NCBI RefSeq assembly: GCF_024679245.1
Contig: NC_090187.1
Location: forward strand, 51,001-115,000
Source: Pseudorasbora parva
Taxonomy: Eukaryota; Chordata; Actinopteri; Cypriniformes; Gobionidae
DNA: 64,000 bases
Reading direction: 5' to 3'
The translations under genes were made by a program, and so were the position numbers. This document shows, piece by piece, positions 43,133-54,215 of the stretch. How positions within the stretch are numbered: position 1 is the stretch's first letter; each line of letters starts with the position of its first letter. The notes under the pieces are model-generated. The model did not search any database, was not told where the DNA came from, and saw only the letters and a program-made list of their open reading frames with translations.

Positions 43133-44613
43133 ATCAACTGCCGGATCATGATGACAGCGCAGAAACACACAAAGGGAGTTTCATCAGCGTGGCTTCCTTG
43201 TGTAAAGCAAACACTGAAATCTCTGCGTTTCACAAGAGTCTGAGGCAACAGATCTCACGTCCAGCCCAATGGATCTGAAGCTGGACTCCGGCCTTCAGCT
43301 ATAACCCTTCTTACCTAACCCTAACCTAACTAACCCTAACTCTAACCTAACTAACCCTAACTCTAACCCTAACCTAACTAACCCCAACCCTAACCTAACT
43401 AACCCCAACCCTAACCCTAACCCTTCTTACCCAACTCTGACCTAACTAACCCCAACTCTAACCTAACTAACCCCAACTCTAACCCTAACTAACCCCAACT
43501 CTAACCTAACTAACCCCAACTCTAACCTAACTAGCCCCAACCCTAACTCTAACCCTAACTCTAACCTAACTAGCCCCAACCCTAACTCTAACCTAACTAG
43601 CCCCAACCCTAACTCTAACCCTAACTCTAACCTAACTAGCCCCAACCCTAACTCTAACCTAACTAGCCCCAACCCTAACTCTAACCTAACTAGCCCCAAC
43701 CCTAACTCTAACCTAACTAGCCCCAACCCTAACTCTAACCTAACTAACCCCAACTCTAACCTAACTAACCCCAACCTTAACCCTAACCCTTCTTACCTAA
43801 CTCTACCTCTTCTGTGTGTGGACACATCTCAGAAAGTCTATATGTGAAAATCTAAATAACACACTATTATAATAAAGAGTTAAAATAATACATCAATATT
43901 AGTGACTGGAAATTGGTTTTGGTGTTGTATGTCATTAAATACATGTGTTATAAGATTACATATTCTCGTGTTAAACCACTATAACTGACGTCTGAATCCT
44001 TCCTGTGTTTTCATCACCAGAACTTCCACAAATACACAACCAGACAAACCATGAATATGAATTAGTCACATTAATATGTAAAGTAGTGCTCATTACTAAG
44101 CTCTGCCTCTCGGCCAATCAGGTAGGCTGTCTCTGACTGTCAAGTAGAACGATTAATATTCATAAGATGAGCCGTGTTCGTCCAGCCAATCATAACGTCG
44201 CTTCCGGGTCTCAGCATGACGAGCCCACGCGAGTATTTTTCCGACCCAGTAGACTTGGTTTACATTAAACTAATTACCGCGAGGATGATCACATACGTGA
44301 CCCTGATCAGACTAACCCAACTCCTGCATATCATTATCAATAAACTAACACAACGGTCCGCGAAAGCAGTTCCTCAAAGCAGATTAACCCTCACTAGCAA
44401 ACATTCCCCACATAAGCGTCTCTGTTGTGGAGAATTATGAAGTGAATATGAGTCTAGACTCCACAGGTCGAGGATTAATGATTTACCGACACTCGCGGAA
44501 ACACCGATAAACTCACCGTTGAAGTCGCCCGTGTCCGCCACGACCACCGTGTACTTCTTGATCTGCTCCAGCGCGGACTCCATCTTCCGCCGTTTGTCCG
44601 GTGACACAGACAT
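29003..44613 (-). CDS. taldo1: Transaldolase, 8 coding exons, 337 aa
   Basis: A cytosolic enzyme of the non-oxidative pentose phosphate pathway. It moves a dihydroxyacetone unit from sedoheptulose 7-phosphate to glyceraldehyde 3-phosphate through a Schiff base on lysine. The eight exons splice in phase to 1014 bases, 337 residues, the length of human TALDO1. Visible motifs: VVADTGDFN with Asp27, [13 protein letters not shown] (about 42-54), [10 protein letters not shown] with Glu106, [17 protein letters not shown] with Schiff-base Lys142, [45 protein letters not shown] and the C-terminal RMFNVKNGQ. Intron 2 is 112 bp; intron 3 is 10.9 kb and holds a giant minisatellite and two hAT elements. 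Intron 5 uses a GC donor. The exon 6 end is amplified downstream. The start ATG at 44613 matches the vertebrate N-terminus ([11 protein letters not shown] at residue 11). Confidence 0.95.
29279..29424 (-). CDS. taldo1: taldo1 exon 7
   Basis: Acceptor GTTTTCAG, donor AAG/GTGCAA. Encodes [20 protein letters not shown] and [20 protein letters not shown]. Confidence 0.95.
29526..29626 (-). repeat. Partial duplicate of taldo1 exon 7 and its acceptor
   Basis: 29526-29626 repeats 29380-29484 with few changes. It keeps the acceptor GTTTTCAG and the first 48 or so exon bases ([14 protein letters not shown]) but has no exon 7 donor. It lies between real exons 6 and 7 on the coding strand, so it is a decoy exon start. 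Confidence 0.85.
29643..29939 (-). repeat. Four copies of the exon 6 end plus splice donor, separated by CA repeats
   Basis: A cassette of about 45 bp with the last coding bases of exon 6 (CACAGCGCAGTCACATGTTC, CCGCAGGGAG) and the donor GTGAGCACGGACGC occurs four times on the minus strand. Potential exon ends are at 29901, 29828, 29729 and 29648, each followed by a CA tract (16-50 bp). One copy has a G to A type change in the middle. Confidence 0.9.
29901..30098 (-). CDS. taldo1: taldo1 exon 6
   Basis: Acceptor CCCTCAG. Encodes [40 protein letters not shown] and ends [15 protein letters not shown] at donor GGAG/GTGAGC. The spacing from QD to DLE equals that in human TALDO1 (16 residues), which supports this donor rather than its downstream copies. 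Confidence 0.88.
30314..30345. repeat. (GT)n microsatellite in taldo1 intron 5
   Basis: An uninterrupted GT run. Confidence 0.9.
30767..30942 (-). CDS. taldo1: taldo1 exon 5
   Basis: Acceptor TTTGTCAG. Encodes [40 protein letters not shown] and ends EPHEDP. The donor is CAG/GCATGT, a GC donor; phase continuity to exon 6 ([14 protein letters not shown]) requires it. Confidence 0.93.
31107..31238 (-). CDS. taldo1: taldo1 exon 4 (Schiff-base lysine)
   Basis: Acceptor TTTTCAG, donor ACG/GTGAGT. Encodes [20 protein letters not shown] and [17 protein letters not shown] with Lys142. No long open frame marks this exon; it was found by translation between splice sites. Confidence 0.95.
31505..31800 (+). 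mobile_element. L2 LINE fragment in taldo1 intron 3
   Basis: GCTAGATTATTGTAATGCTC through GAACCAGGAAGTATGATCAT matches the reverse complement of 7080-7200 ([10 protein letters not shown] region). It then jumps to 3' UTR sequence like 6540-6660, so the copy is internally deleted. Confidence 0.8.
32120..32215 (+). mobile_element. LINE 3' tail fragment
   Basis: CACTGTAAAGCTACTTTGAA and AAAAAGTGCTTTATAAAGGA form the common L2-type 3' end. A close relative is at 42835-42915. Confidence 0.6.
32221..40920. repeat. Giant 22-bp minisatellite in taldo1 intron 3
   Basis: The plus-strand core unit is AATAACAAACCCATACTGTACC minus its last two bases (AATAACAAACCCATACTGTA), with TACCG and AACGA/AATGA variants and inserted 12-bp short units (CCATACTGTACC). 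It spans about 8.7 kb, about 7.0 kb after removing the hAT insertion at 34188-35882: several hundred units. Blocks of several hundred bases recur (38460-38800 and 39655-39970, for example), so higher-order duplication has occurred. The last 130 bp switch to a CACGCCGTCCCCATACTG variant. Minus-strand frames of 600-900 codons arise because the unit has no stop in any minus frame; they are not supported as proteins. Confidence 0.95.
34188..35882. mobile_element. hAT-type element inserted in the minisatellite
   Basis: The left end CAGGGGTCTTCAACTA and the right end GTTGGCGACCCCTG are inverted repeats. CTGTACGC flanks both sides (34180-34187 and 35883-35890), an 8-bp duplication of minisatellite sequence. 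No intact transposase is seen. Internal arms at about 35388-35485 and 35580-35680 form a hairpin of roughly 95 bp per side. Confidence 0.9.
41100..42056. mobile_element. hAT-type non-autonomous element in taldo1 intron 3
   Basis: The left end CAGAGTCCTGCACGGGTC and the right end GACCCGTTGCAGGACTCTG are inverted repeats. The 8-bp duplication CACTAAGT is at 41092-41099 and 42057-42064. Subterminal ACCCGCCC-type repeats are typical of this family. The element ends about 95 bp from exon 3. Confidence 0.92.
42153..42260 (-). CDS. taldo1: taldo1 exon 3
   Basis: Acceptor TTCCAG, donor CAG/GTGAGA. Encodes [20 protein letters not shown] and [16 protein letters not shown], including Glu106. Confidence 0.95.
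42373..42496 (-). CDS. taldo1: taldo1 exon 2
   Basis: Acceptor CGGCAG, donor CGG/GTGAGA. Encodes [36 protein letters not shown]. Confidence 0.95.
42574..43045. other. taldo1 intron 1, exon-proximal part, with LINE tail
   Basis: Contains a CA run near 42795 and a LINE 3' tail (42835-42915, GTTGTAAAAAGTTCTTTATA). No coding signal. Confidence 0.5.
43046..43131. repeat. (GT)n microsatellite
   Basis: About 85 bp of perfect GT. Confidence 0.95.
43297..43800. repeat. Degenerate telomere-like array in taldo1 intron 1
   Basis: About 500 bp of TAACCCTAACCTAACTAACC-type units, drifting into CTAGCCCCAACCCTAACTCT. It is an interstitial, non-canonical relative of the vertebrate CCCTAA repeat. A minus frame of [10 protein letters not shown] repeats is a by-product. 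Confidence 0.9.
44517..44613 (-). CDS. taldo1: taldo1 exon 1
   Basis: [20 protein letters not shown] then [12 protein letters not shown]; donor ACG/GTGAGT at 44516. Contains Asp27. Upstream frame extension has no further ATG. Confidence 0.95.
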
Positions 44614-44790
44614 GGTCCGAGAAAACACCGACAGCTTTTATACAGCGCGTGAACCGAGACACGACCGTCACTGACGAGAGAGAGCACGGGAACGGGAGAG
44701 CGCACGCGCACGCGCTCGCGCCTGCGGGGGCGGGGCCATGCCGAGTGACGCCATTGCGTAAGAACGAGCGATCGATGCGTTGACCCACAC
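44614..44790 (-). promoter_or_regulatory. taldo1: taldo1 promoter region
   Basis: GC- and CpG-rich sequence upstream of the ATG, with GGGGGCGGGGCC at 44726-44737 (GC box on either strand) and many CGCGC steps. TATAAAAG on the minus strand (44643-44636) lies only about 25 bases before the ATG, so a start site 30 bp downstream would remove the 5' UTR; it is probably not a working TATA box. Confidence 0.5.
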
Positions 44791-44855
44791 ACTCACATCA
44801 AGGATCACACACGCACGCACGCAAACACACACACATATTAAATATGTGGTTACAA

Positions 44856-45662
<807 letters not shown>

Positions 45663-45670
45663 GGTTACAA

Positions 45671-46640
45671 AGTAATCTTTATTTGGCATAATTCTCCTGC
45701 AGAAGTCAGAAGCACTTTCCAGGCTGATTTATCCAGCATTTTCTTTAAGTAGGCTATATCTGATAGATGGATAAGGGACATAAATCAAATTCAGGATAAA
45801 TTTATTTGGAGAAACAAACACCATTATAAGAAAGTCAGATGCTGTGAAGCCGATCGGTGAGGGACGGTTGAGCGTAATTCATTTCGATGTTATGAATGCT
45901 CTTAAGTTAAGATGGCTTCAGCGTTCCTCAGACGTTCTGTTGGGTTAGTGTTTCTTCTAAAGTATTTGATTCTTTTGGAGGCATTGATTTCCTTTTAAAG
46001 TGTGATTCTGAGCCATCTAAACTGAAGTGTTCATCTTTTCATAGTCAGGTATTGTTTTATTGGAAATTCATTTAAAAACACAAATTTTCTTTGTGGAATA
46101 ATATGTATATCCTTACTAAGGGAAAATCTGTGTTTTTTCAAGACTGGATGGATAAAGGTGTCTGGTCCATTGTACATATTATGGATGGAAATGGACATTT
46201 TCTTTGGAAAATACAGTAACATCATCTCATGCGTTGTGCATGTCTGTGGGGAAAGCTGAGTAAAGGTGCGGTGTGTTATTCACTGACTCCAAGATCAGGT
46301 GCTCGTGTTAAGGTTTTAAGAACATACACAGATTTCCCTTCTAAAGTAAAAAAGAGACCGCTTGCTTTTGCTAAAGATCAAGGGCTTCGAATTAGAGCAA
46401 TGGTTCTTTCTTTTCCACTTCTACCGAAGGCTAAAGAAGTTCATTTTAAAATGATTGATGATATTTATCGCTGCAATGAGTTTCTCAGACAGATTTCAGC
46501 TGGAATGACACACGTGCACATTTTGTGAATCAGATATAGAGGCATTAGAACATTTGCTTTATTTATGCAAATTGTCCAAAAACAATCTGAGATGACCTTT
46601 ATGGTTAAATTTAAAATATGTAGTTACCTGGCTTTTGATT
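45671..46640 (+). pseudogene. L1/Tx1-like LINE fragment (ORF2 C-terminal part)
   Basis: Reading with frameshifts: INQIQDKFIWRNKHHYKK, then a long segment with VLLYWK-like text, FFQDWMDKGVWSIVHIMDGN, and IDDIYRCNEFLRQISAGMTH followed by SDIEALEHLLYLCKLSK. These resemble the C-terminal third of fish L1-type ORF2 proteins. It starts exactly at the right TSD of the neighbouring hAT, so the hAT may have inserted into the LINE. Confidence 0.6.
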
Positions 46641-47690
46641 TTATTTTGTGGAATTGTGATTTTATTTAAATTTATTTTGTATTAATATTATTGTAATTTT
46701 GGCCAAGTACTTTATTCATAAATGTAGATTCTTAAATAACTTAAATGATTTCACAGCATTTTTTGAACACTGATTTATAGTTTATAGCAAAATGAAAGAT
46801 GACGGATCTAAAAATGTTAATTTTGGCGAGTATTCAAATAAACAGTGTAAAGGATCCGCGCATTCGGCCTAAAAGTGACAGCAGCTTTGCAAAGGGCTTT
46901 GTAACTTTTCTACAAGGTTTAAATGAGTTTAAGTTAGTCGTCTGCTAGTGTGTCAGATGGAGCGTCACTGACTGGCTTAAACCATGATGGCATAATGTGC
47001 ATTTATACAACTATAATACAATAATGCGGCGACATAAAGAAGGAAATTACTTTTGATACTTAAGTACATTTACAAATACGTCTGTACTTTTACTCCAGTA
47101 AAAATCTGTTTTTAAAACTTCCACTTGTAACGCAGTAATGTTTGACCAGCAGTACTGTTACTTTTACTCCAGTAATGAAGTTCTTGTCCACCTCTGAGCC
47201 ACACCGATTGGCGGAGCAAATGACCAGAGATCGCCGTCAGATCTACACAAGAGGAGTATACCTGCTGTTTGTCCACTAGAGGGCCCCAGAGCCCGCGGCC
47301 GACGACAGGAGGGTTAGCCGAGGAAAGGCTGCTCTCGTCGGGCTTAACGAGCGCTGAGCGCCGCTGGATCTGGGTCGGTGGAGGGATCGGTCTCAGTGCG
47401 GGATTTATAAACACAATCCGTTTGAAAACATCCACACATTTAGAAACGACCACTTTTGTTCCGCAGAGAGTCATTACTTTAACTTTAATACTTTAACCTT
47501 TATTTAACCAGGTTAGTCTCATTTATATAATCTCTTTTTCAAGAGAGACCTGGCCAAGATAGCGGAACAAATTAAATCACACAATACAAACACAAAAAAA
47601 GGAAAAGTCAAGTACATTTCAATTAAATAAAAGTGACATTAATTAAAACATTTGTGTGTGGGTGGGTGGACTCATGTTCTATAGATTTTA
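46641..47690. other. Repeat-rich intergenic DNA, no gene
   Basis: 47040-47175 holds the dispersed fish motif TTACTTTTACTCCAGTAA, and 47485-47565 a LINE-type tail (TTTATTTAACCAGG, CAAGAGAGACCTGGCCAAGA). The rest is unassigned. Confidence 0.45.
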
Positions 47691-47712
47691 CATAACTATA
47701 GATATCCAGCCA

Positions 47713-49988
47713 ACATGGGGTTCAGCTGGGCTACATGGGCATCATCTGGGCATGGGCTCAGGGTGGGCAGCTTGATGGGCTGAATGTGGGTCCCACATGG
47801 GGTTCAGCTGGGCTACATGGGCATCATCTGGGCATGGGCTCCGGCTGGGCAGCTTGATGGGCTGAATGTGGGTCCCACATGGGGTTCAGCTGGGCTACAT
47901 GGGCATCATCTGGGCATGGGCTCCGGCTGGGCAGCTTGATGGGCTGAATGTGGGTCCCACATGGGGGTCAGCTGGGCTACATGGGCATCATCTGGGCATG
48001 GGCTCCGGCTGGGCAGCTTGATGGGCTGAATGTGGGTCCCACATGGGGTTCAGCTGGGCTACATGGGCGTCATCTGGGCATGGGCTCCGGCTGGGCAGCT
48101 TGATGGGCTGAATGTGGGTCCCACATGGGGTTCAGCTGGGCTACATGGGCGTCATCTGGGCATGGGCTCCGGCTGGGCAGCTTGATAGGCTGAATGTGGG
48201 TCCCACATGGGGTTCAGCTGGGCTACATGGGCATCATCTGGGCATGGGCTCCGGGTGGGCAGCTTGATGGGCTGAATGTGGGTCCCACATGGGGTTCAGC
48301 TGGGCTACATGGGCATCATCTGGGCATGGGCTCCGGCTGGGCAGCTTGATAGGCTGAATGTGGGTCCCACATGGGGTTCAGCTGGGCTACATGGGCGTCA
48401 TCTGGGCATGGGCTCCGGCTGGGCAGCTTGATGGGCTGAATGTGGGTCCCACATGGGGTTCAGCTGCGCTACATGGGCATCATCTGGGCATGGGCTCCGG
48501 CTGGGCAGCTTGATGGGCTGAATGTGGGTCCCACATGGGGTTCAGCTGGGCTACATGGGCGTCATCTGGGCATGGGCTCCGGGTGGGCAGCTTGATGGGC
48601 TGAATGTGGGTCCCACATGGGGGTCAGCTGGGCTACATGGGCGTCATCTGGGCATGGGCTCCGGCTGGGCAGCTTGATGGGCTGAATGTGGGTCCCACAT
48701 GGGGTTCAGCTGGGCTACATGGGCGTCATCTGGGCATGGGCTCCGGCTGGGCAGCTTGATGGGCTGAATGTGGGTCCCACAGGGGGTCAGCTGGGCTACA
48801 TGGGCGTCATCTGGGCATGGGCTCCGGCTGGGCAGCTTGATGGGCTGAATGTGGGTCCCACATGGGGTTCAGCTGGGCTACATGGGCGTCATCTGGGCAT
48901 GGGCTCCGGGTGGGCAGCTTGATGGGCTGAATGTGGGTCCCACATGGGGTTCAGCTGGGCTACATGGGCATCATCTGGGCATGGGCTCCGGCTGGGCAGC
49001 TTGAAGGGCTGAATGTGGGTCCCACATGGGGTTCAGCTGGGCTACATGGGCGTCATCTGGGCATGGGCTCCGGCTGGGCAGTTTGATGGGCTGAATGTGG
49101 GTCCCACATGGGGTTCAGCTGCGCTACATGGGCATCATCTGGGCATGGGCTCCGGGTGGGCAGCTTGATGGGCTGAATGTGGGTCCCACATGGGGTTCAG
49201 CTGGGCTACATGGGCATCATCTGGGCATGGGCTCCGGGTGTGCAGCTTGATGGGCTGAATGTGGGTCCCACATGGGGTTCAGCTGGGCTACATGGGCGTC
49301 ATCTGGGCATGGGCTCCGGCTGGGCAGCTTGATGGGCTGAATGTGGGTCCCACATGGGGTTCAGCTGGGCTACATGGGCGTCATCTGGGCATGGGCTCCG
49401 GCTGGGCAGCTTGATGGGCTGAATGTGGGTCCCACATGGGGTTCAGCTGGGCTACATGGGCATCATCTGGGCATGGGCTCCGGCTGGGCAGCTTGATGGG
49501 CTGAATGTGGGTCCCACATGGGGTTCAGCTGGGCTACATGGGCGTCATCTGGGCATGGGCTCCGGCTGGGCAGCTTGATGGGCTGAATGTGGGTCCCACA
49601 TGGGGTTCAGCTGGGCTACATGGCCGTCATCTGGGCATGGGCTCCGGGTGGGCAGCTTGATGGGCTGAATGTGGGTCCCACATGGGGTTCAGCTGGGCTA
49701 CATGGGCGTCATCTGGGCATGGGCTCCGGCTGGGCAGTTTGATGGGCTGAATGTGGGTCCCACATGGGGTTCAGCTGGGCTACATGGGCGTCATCTGGGC
49801 ATGGGCTCCGGCTGGGCAGCTTGATGGGCTGAATGTGGGTCCCACATGGGGTTCAGCTGGGCTACATGGGCGTCATCTGGGCATGGGCTCCGGGGGGCAG
49901 CTTGATGGGCTGAATGTGGGTCCCACATGGGGTTCAGCTGGGCTACATGGGCATCATCTGGGCATGGGCTCCGGGTGGGCAGCTTGAT
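47713..49988. repeat. 82-bp minisatellite, about 28 copies
   Basis: The unit includes ACATGGGGTTCAGCTGGGCT, ACATGGGCATCATCTGGGCA and GGGCAGCTTGATGGGCTGAA. Copies differ mainly at GCATC/GCGTC and GGCTGG/GGGTGG. The array starts right at the left inverted repeat of the surrounding element. Confidence 0.95.
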
Positions 49989-50820
49989 TTTTAAAATGTT
50001 TTGTTGATTGTTTTAAGTCTGTAGCACTTTGAGATTTTTTGTATATTAATAAATAAAGTCCCACAAACCCAGCTGGGCTCCCGATGTGGGACCTAGATGG
50101 TTCACTCATGGGAAATGAGTCCATGGGTTGAAAATGAACTCAGTGGTTTAATTCATTCACAGTCAAGACCAGTGCACAGTCGATTCCAGAGGGGGATTGG
50201 GTAGATAGCACACAAATATCACCCTTGAAATAATTTGTATTGTTATTTTGACACTTAAACACAGTGTGACTTCAATCTAATCAAAATCTAAAAAGGCCAG
50301 CACAATTGCAAATATGACCAAATATTCTGCCATTTAGTGTTAACAGGCATCAGGAGGATACAGAGAAAAAAGGCAATAAAAACGTTTATTTTGTGATCAA
50401 AAGCGCCATTTTAGCTTTTATTCTAAAAGTGTGCACATTGAGGGAAATATTTCCATTCTCAAATGTTTAATTTTAAATAGATCTTTAATAAATGTTTATG
50501 TTGTCACAGAAAAACTGGTTTCCACTGAGCCATGAGATCTGAGGAGCTTTCTCCATCTCCTCACTCAGCTGCCTGTGCTTTCCCTTTTTTATTTAGTGCT
50601 AATTCAAATAACAAATGAACAAAATATACCAAATATAGTAACACTTTAGAATACTGTTACAAATAATTTGTAATGCCTCAAGAAGGATTTGGTAATACTC
50701 AGTCCTTATTAGTAGGTTACACCAGGATCTTCACTTTATAATTAATTATATAAGGTCTCCCTCCTCTATCACACCTGATCAACTCATGAGCTCATTAGAC
50801 TGAAACACCTCATGGGTGTC
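49989..50820. other. Element interior, no gene
   Basis: AT-rich sequence with AATAAATAAAG near 50050 and one short remnant of the GGG-rich repeat (CAGCTGGGCTCCCGATGTGG). No coding signal. Confidence 0.4.
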
Positions 50821-51411
50821 AGGCCATGTCCACACTAATACGGTTTCATTTGAAAACGTATATTTTTCTCTCCATTTTGGCCGTCCATCCACACGGAGAC
50901 AGAGTTTTAAGTCAATGAAAACGTATCGCTTTGAAAACGCTCTCCAGAGCGGATACATTTGAAAACGCCGCCGTCGCGCCGTAGTGTGGACTGTGAAGCG
51001 GAGGCTTTTTAATACGATGACGGATTTTTTAGCCATGTGATGCAGTCATGTGACCAATTCAGCCAAGACGGTGAACGATCGTACAGCAGCTGTTTTGTAT
51101 GCTTTCTGTTTTGACAGCCTTGTTAAATATTAATGTCAGTTTGTACATACTGTTAAAAAACTCAGTGCCTTTTCTCGACATTGTCGCAAAATGAGTATAA
51201 ACGAGTAGCGGAAATGACGCAAGTCGACGCGTCATGGATTTGCTCATGCGCAGTACGGGGATGAAAGCGTTTTCAGACGGTTCAGTGTAGATGAACACTT
51301 TTTGGAAAACGATTGAGAATGATAGTGTGGACGTGGAGCGTTTTTAGACGAAAACTCATTTTTTAGACTTTAACATTTTTAAATTGATCCGGATTAGTGT
51401 AGACGTAGCCT
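50821..51411. mobile_element. Nested TIR element (AGGCYAYGT family)
   Basis: The left end AGGCCATGTCCACACTAATA and the right end ATTAGTGTAGACGTAGCCT are inverted repeats of about 23 bp. No target duplication or transposase is seen. It is related to 14598-15214. Confidence 0.65.
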
Positions 51412-52486
51412 CAGATATAGGGAGACATACAACATCTGCAGGGCTGGTGATACTCCAAGACAGGTTTGTAACCATAACCATGTATTTTACAACACATCTG
51501 CTTGTGATTCTTATTAAGTGGGGTCATTTTTTAGGATTCTTTAGCTCACTGAAGTCTCTGAGATCCTGACACCTTCACTTCTGGAGACTCCAGGTAGGTT
51601 GCAGTTCTGGAAAATTGTGCTGCTGGAGACTAAAGGGTTTCTGATGGTTTCACACTTAATTCTTCACCTTAATTCTGAATTATTTTGCAGTTAGCGTGTG
51701 TCGTTTCTTCGCCATATCTTTTTGTCTGACGTGGGGTACCAAAAGGTGGCTCAATGGTTGATTAAAGTGTTTGGTCTTTTTCGAAGGGCTGTTTGGAGAG
51801 CGATGACAGAGGAGCTGCACTGTTTTTCTTTTATTTGTTTGTGAAATACATTATTTTAGACTGTACTTTTGAAACATTTGTATTATAAAGTTGTAAATGT
51901 AGTCATTTTTCAAATTATTCCAAATAAACCTTGCATAATAAACTAAAGCATGAACTACTGGTTTCTGTTCATTGGATACTTTTAACATTTTAGTGTACTT
52001 AGTGGATTACATGTAATGTTTGTATTTAGGGGTTTACCATAAGATAACCTAAACGGAAAATATGGTAGCCCATCTATATCTCTTCAATCTCTTGCCATTG
52101 TGGCCCATAAGAGCCCTACACCCATCTGGACCCCGTCATCAACCCATATGGGCCCCAAATGGGTGCTACCTGGGTTACCCATATGGGGCCAGTATGAGCC
52201 CATCAAGAGACCGTCATCAACCCATTTAGGCCCCATAAGGGTTCTGTATGTGGCCCACATTGGCCCCATTTATTAGAACCCATATGGGACCCATGTTGGC
52301 CCCTATAATGAACACACAAATGGGCCCCACTTAGAGCCCACTATGGACCCATCATGTGCCGCTGTGGGCTAACACACAAGGGGCCCATATGGAGCCGATG
52401 GACAAAATTATACAGGCCCCACTTGGGTTGCCCATGCAGGGCCCAAGTGACAGCCCATCAAAAACCCACATGGGGCCCACATGGAA
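51412..52486. other. Right part of the 4.8-kb structure; GGGCCCAT-rich repeat
   Basis: 52085-52486 is a loose array of CCCATATGGGCCCC and TGGGCCCCAC-type words, a diverged relative of the 82-bp unit. The remainder (51412-52080) shows no gene. Confidence 0.5.
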
Positions 52487-52617
52487 ATGTTGGCTGGCTA
52501 GCTATAGTTATGCCTTTGAGACCTTTATATATAAAGATATAAAGGTGAGTCAGCCGGCGACTTGACAAAGAGGGCAAATTCACTGTGGAGTAAAGTGTAC
52601 AGTGATGAGTGACGGGT

Positions 52618-53705
52618 CTACAATTCAAAATAAATCTTAAAGCTCCATGAACCAGAATCCAACATCTGAAGACATGGAGCGTTCAGCAGATCACCATAAC
52701 CAATCGTAGGCAGAAATGTGGCATCGACGAGCCTTTTTCTGGCAGAGAAAGACAAACAAGATTTATTTCTTAAGAAAACAACATAGCTTCTGTATATGAA
52801 GCTTAAAAAAAGGTCACCATCAATTAAAAAGCCTAAATATTTATAAGATGAAACTACCTCAATTGTTTTACCCTGATCAGTAACAATATTCAGGTCTGAC
52901 AATTTAGGGGCAACAGAATTAAACACACACCCAGACGACACAAAATGCTCATTAAAACTATTAAATTCAGATATGGAGAGACACCCCATTCTTAGACAAC
53001 GGTAAACCTGTGGGCTTGGTCGATGCATCCGTATCTGATCTCCTTGCTTTTGCCCAGGCTACATTTCTCTCGTGGAGGAAATAAGAAACCTCAGAAGTAA
53101 ACCAGGCGTGATCCCTTACGGACAGGTGCATGTCTGATCAGAAGATCAACAACACTCTTCTGAAAATAAGTCAGGGTTAATTCTACTCCAGTCAAAATAA
53201 AACCAATCATATATAAAAACCCTGCTCAACTAACATCTTCATATTTGGCCTTTCAACTAAACGAGGTGCAGACCTGCGCACCTTATCTCTAACAGCAGTG
53301 AACACACATCATTAGCAAAAACAGCTATTTCAGGAAACGGTAACGGGGCATCTGTCATGATTAAATCAATGAGTGATGATTTCTTCGGACATCTAGGATT
53401 TGGCCGAGTAGGAGTGTTAATTAACTGAGAGCAATCTAAACGGCCACACTGCTCTTTAAAAGCATCTGATATCGCCTCAGCCAGTCTCAGTTCAGATCAG
53501 CAACAACAGTAGTATCCTTACAAATAACTGCACTTAACAGATCGGATAGTTCTGTAACAACCAATCAGCCTAATGTCTTTAGAGACTTTAAGGTTTGAGG
53601 CCAAAAACTCAAATAGTTTACACACTGATTTTGAGAGCACTAAACTAGACCTGAGTGAATGAGCAGATGAATAACGGATATATGATGTGATTTCCAGCAC
53701 ACTAT
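52618..53705 (-). pseudogene. LINE fragment with endonuclease and RT pieces
   Basis: Minus strand: KDIRLIGCYR (endonuclease) in 53700-53518, then QLINTPTRPNPRCPKKSSLI and DLIMTDAP near 53430-53340. RT pieces follow in 53028-52618 (VVSSYKYLGFLIDGD, FRNKSCLSFSARKRLVDATF). Most of the RT, including the YADD region, is deleted. Confidence 0.7.
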
Positions 53706-53851
53706 CAGAAGGACACTCGCTTCACTGTCAGGATGGGCTGAGCTACTGAAGAGACTCCTGCTCATTTAACACCGACAGCTTTAGGAGGATAGAAAACCAA
53801 CAAAACGTCTCAGGTTACGTATGTAACCCTAGTTCCCTGAGGGAACGAGAC

Positions 53852-53999
53852 GCTGCGTCGAAACGCTGTGAGAACGCCTCTGCGTTAATGCGTCGTGAAG
53901 CGCCTGTAGAACCATTCCATCGGAAAAAAGATCGATCGTCGGCGTGATGACGTCATCGACCGGAAGCTATAAAACGTCCGTGAAAACAAACAGGAACTA
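53852..53999 (-). repeat. DIRS inverted terminal repeat (3' side)
   Basis: 148 bp from GCTGCGTCGAAACGCTGTGA to AACAAACAGGAACTA, identical by eye to the reverse complement of 58995-59142. Confidence 0.93.
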
Positions 54000-54057
54000 A
54001 CTTCTGATAAAGCCTGAAGTAAGTGATCACGGACACGCCGGGAGTATGGCAGAGCGA

Positions 54058-54160
54058 CGCAGCGTCTCGTTCCCTCAGGGAACTAGGGTTACATACGTAA
54101 CCTGAGACGTTCCCTTTCGGGGAACTCGAGCTGCGTCGAAACGCTGTGAGAACGCTTATA
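54058..54160 (-). repeat. DIRS internal complementary region
   Basis: 54058-54108 is the reverse complement of the left outer edge (53807-53860). The part after GTT (54109 on) is the reverse complement of the right outer edge (59115-59160). This is the template used to join the two ends of a DIRS circle. Confidence 0.9.
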
Positions 54161-54215
54161 CCCACATCGCCATAGGACCAAGTGTCTCGTATGTGTGAAA
54201 CCGAAGCGCACACGG

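Larger units (their letters stand above)
47691..52512. mobile_element. 4.8-kb structure bounded by 26-bp inverted repeats
   Basis: 47691-47716 (starting CATAACTATAG, ending CCAGCCAACAT) pairs as reverse complement with 52487-52512 at 24 of 26 positions. The interior is an 82-bp minisatellite, another TIR element and GGGCCCAT-rich sequence. No target duplication is apparent and there is no transposase, so it is a non-autonomous DNA element of unknown superfamily. Confidence 0.6.

Noticed and set aside
44636..44643. TATA box for taldo1
   Set aside because: Too close to the start codon (about 25 bp) to position a normal 5' UTR.
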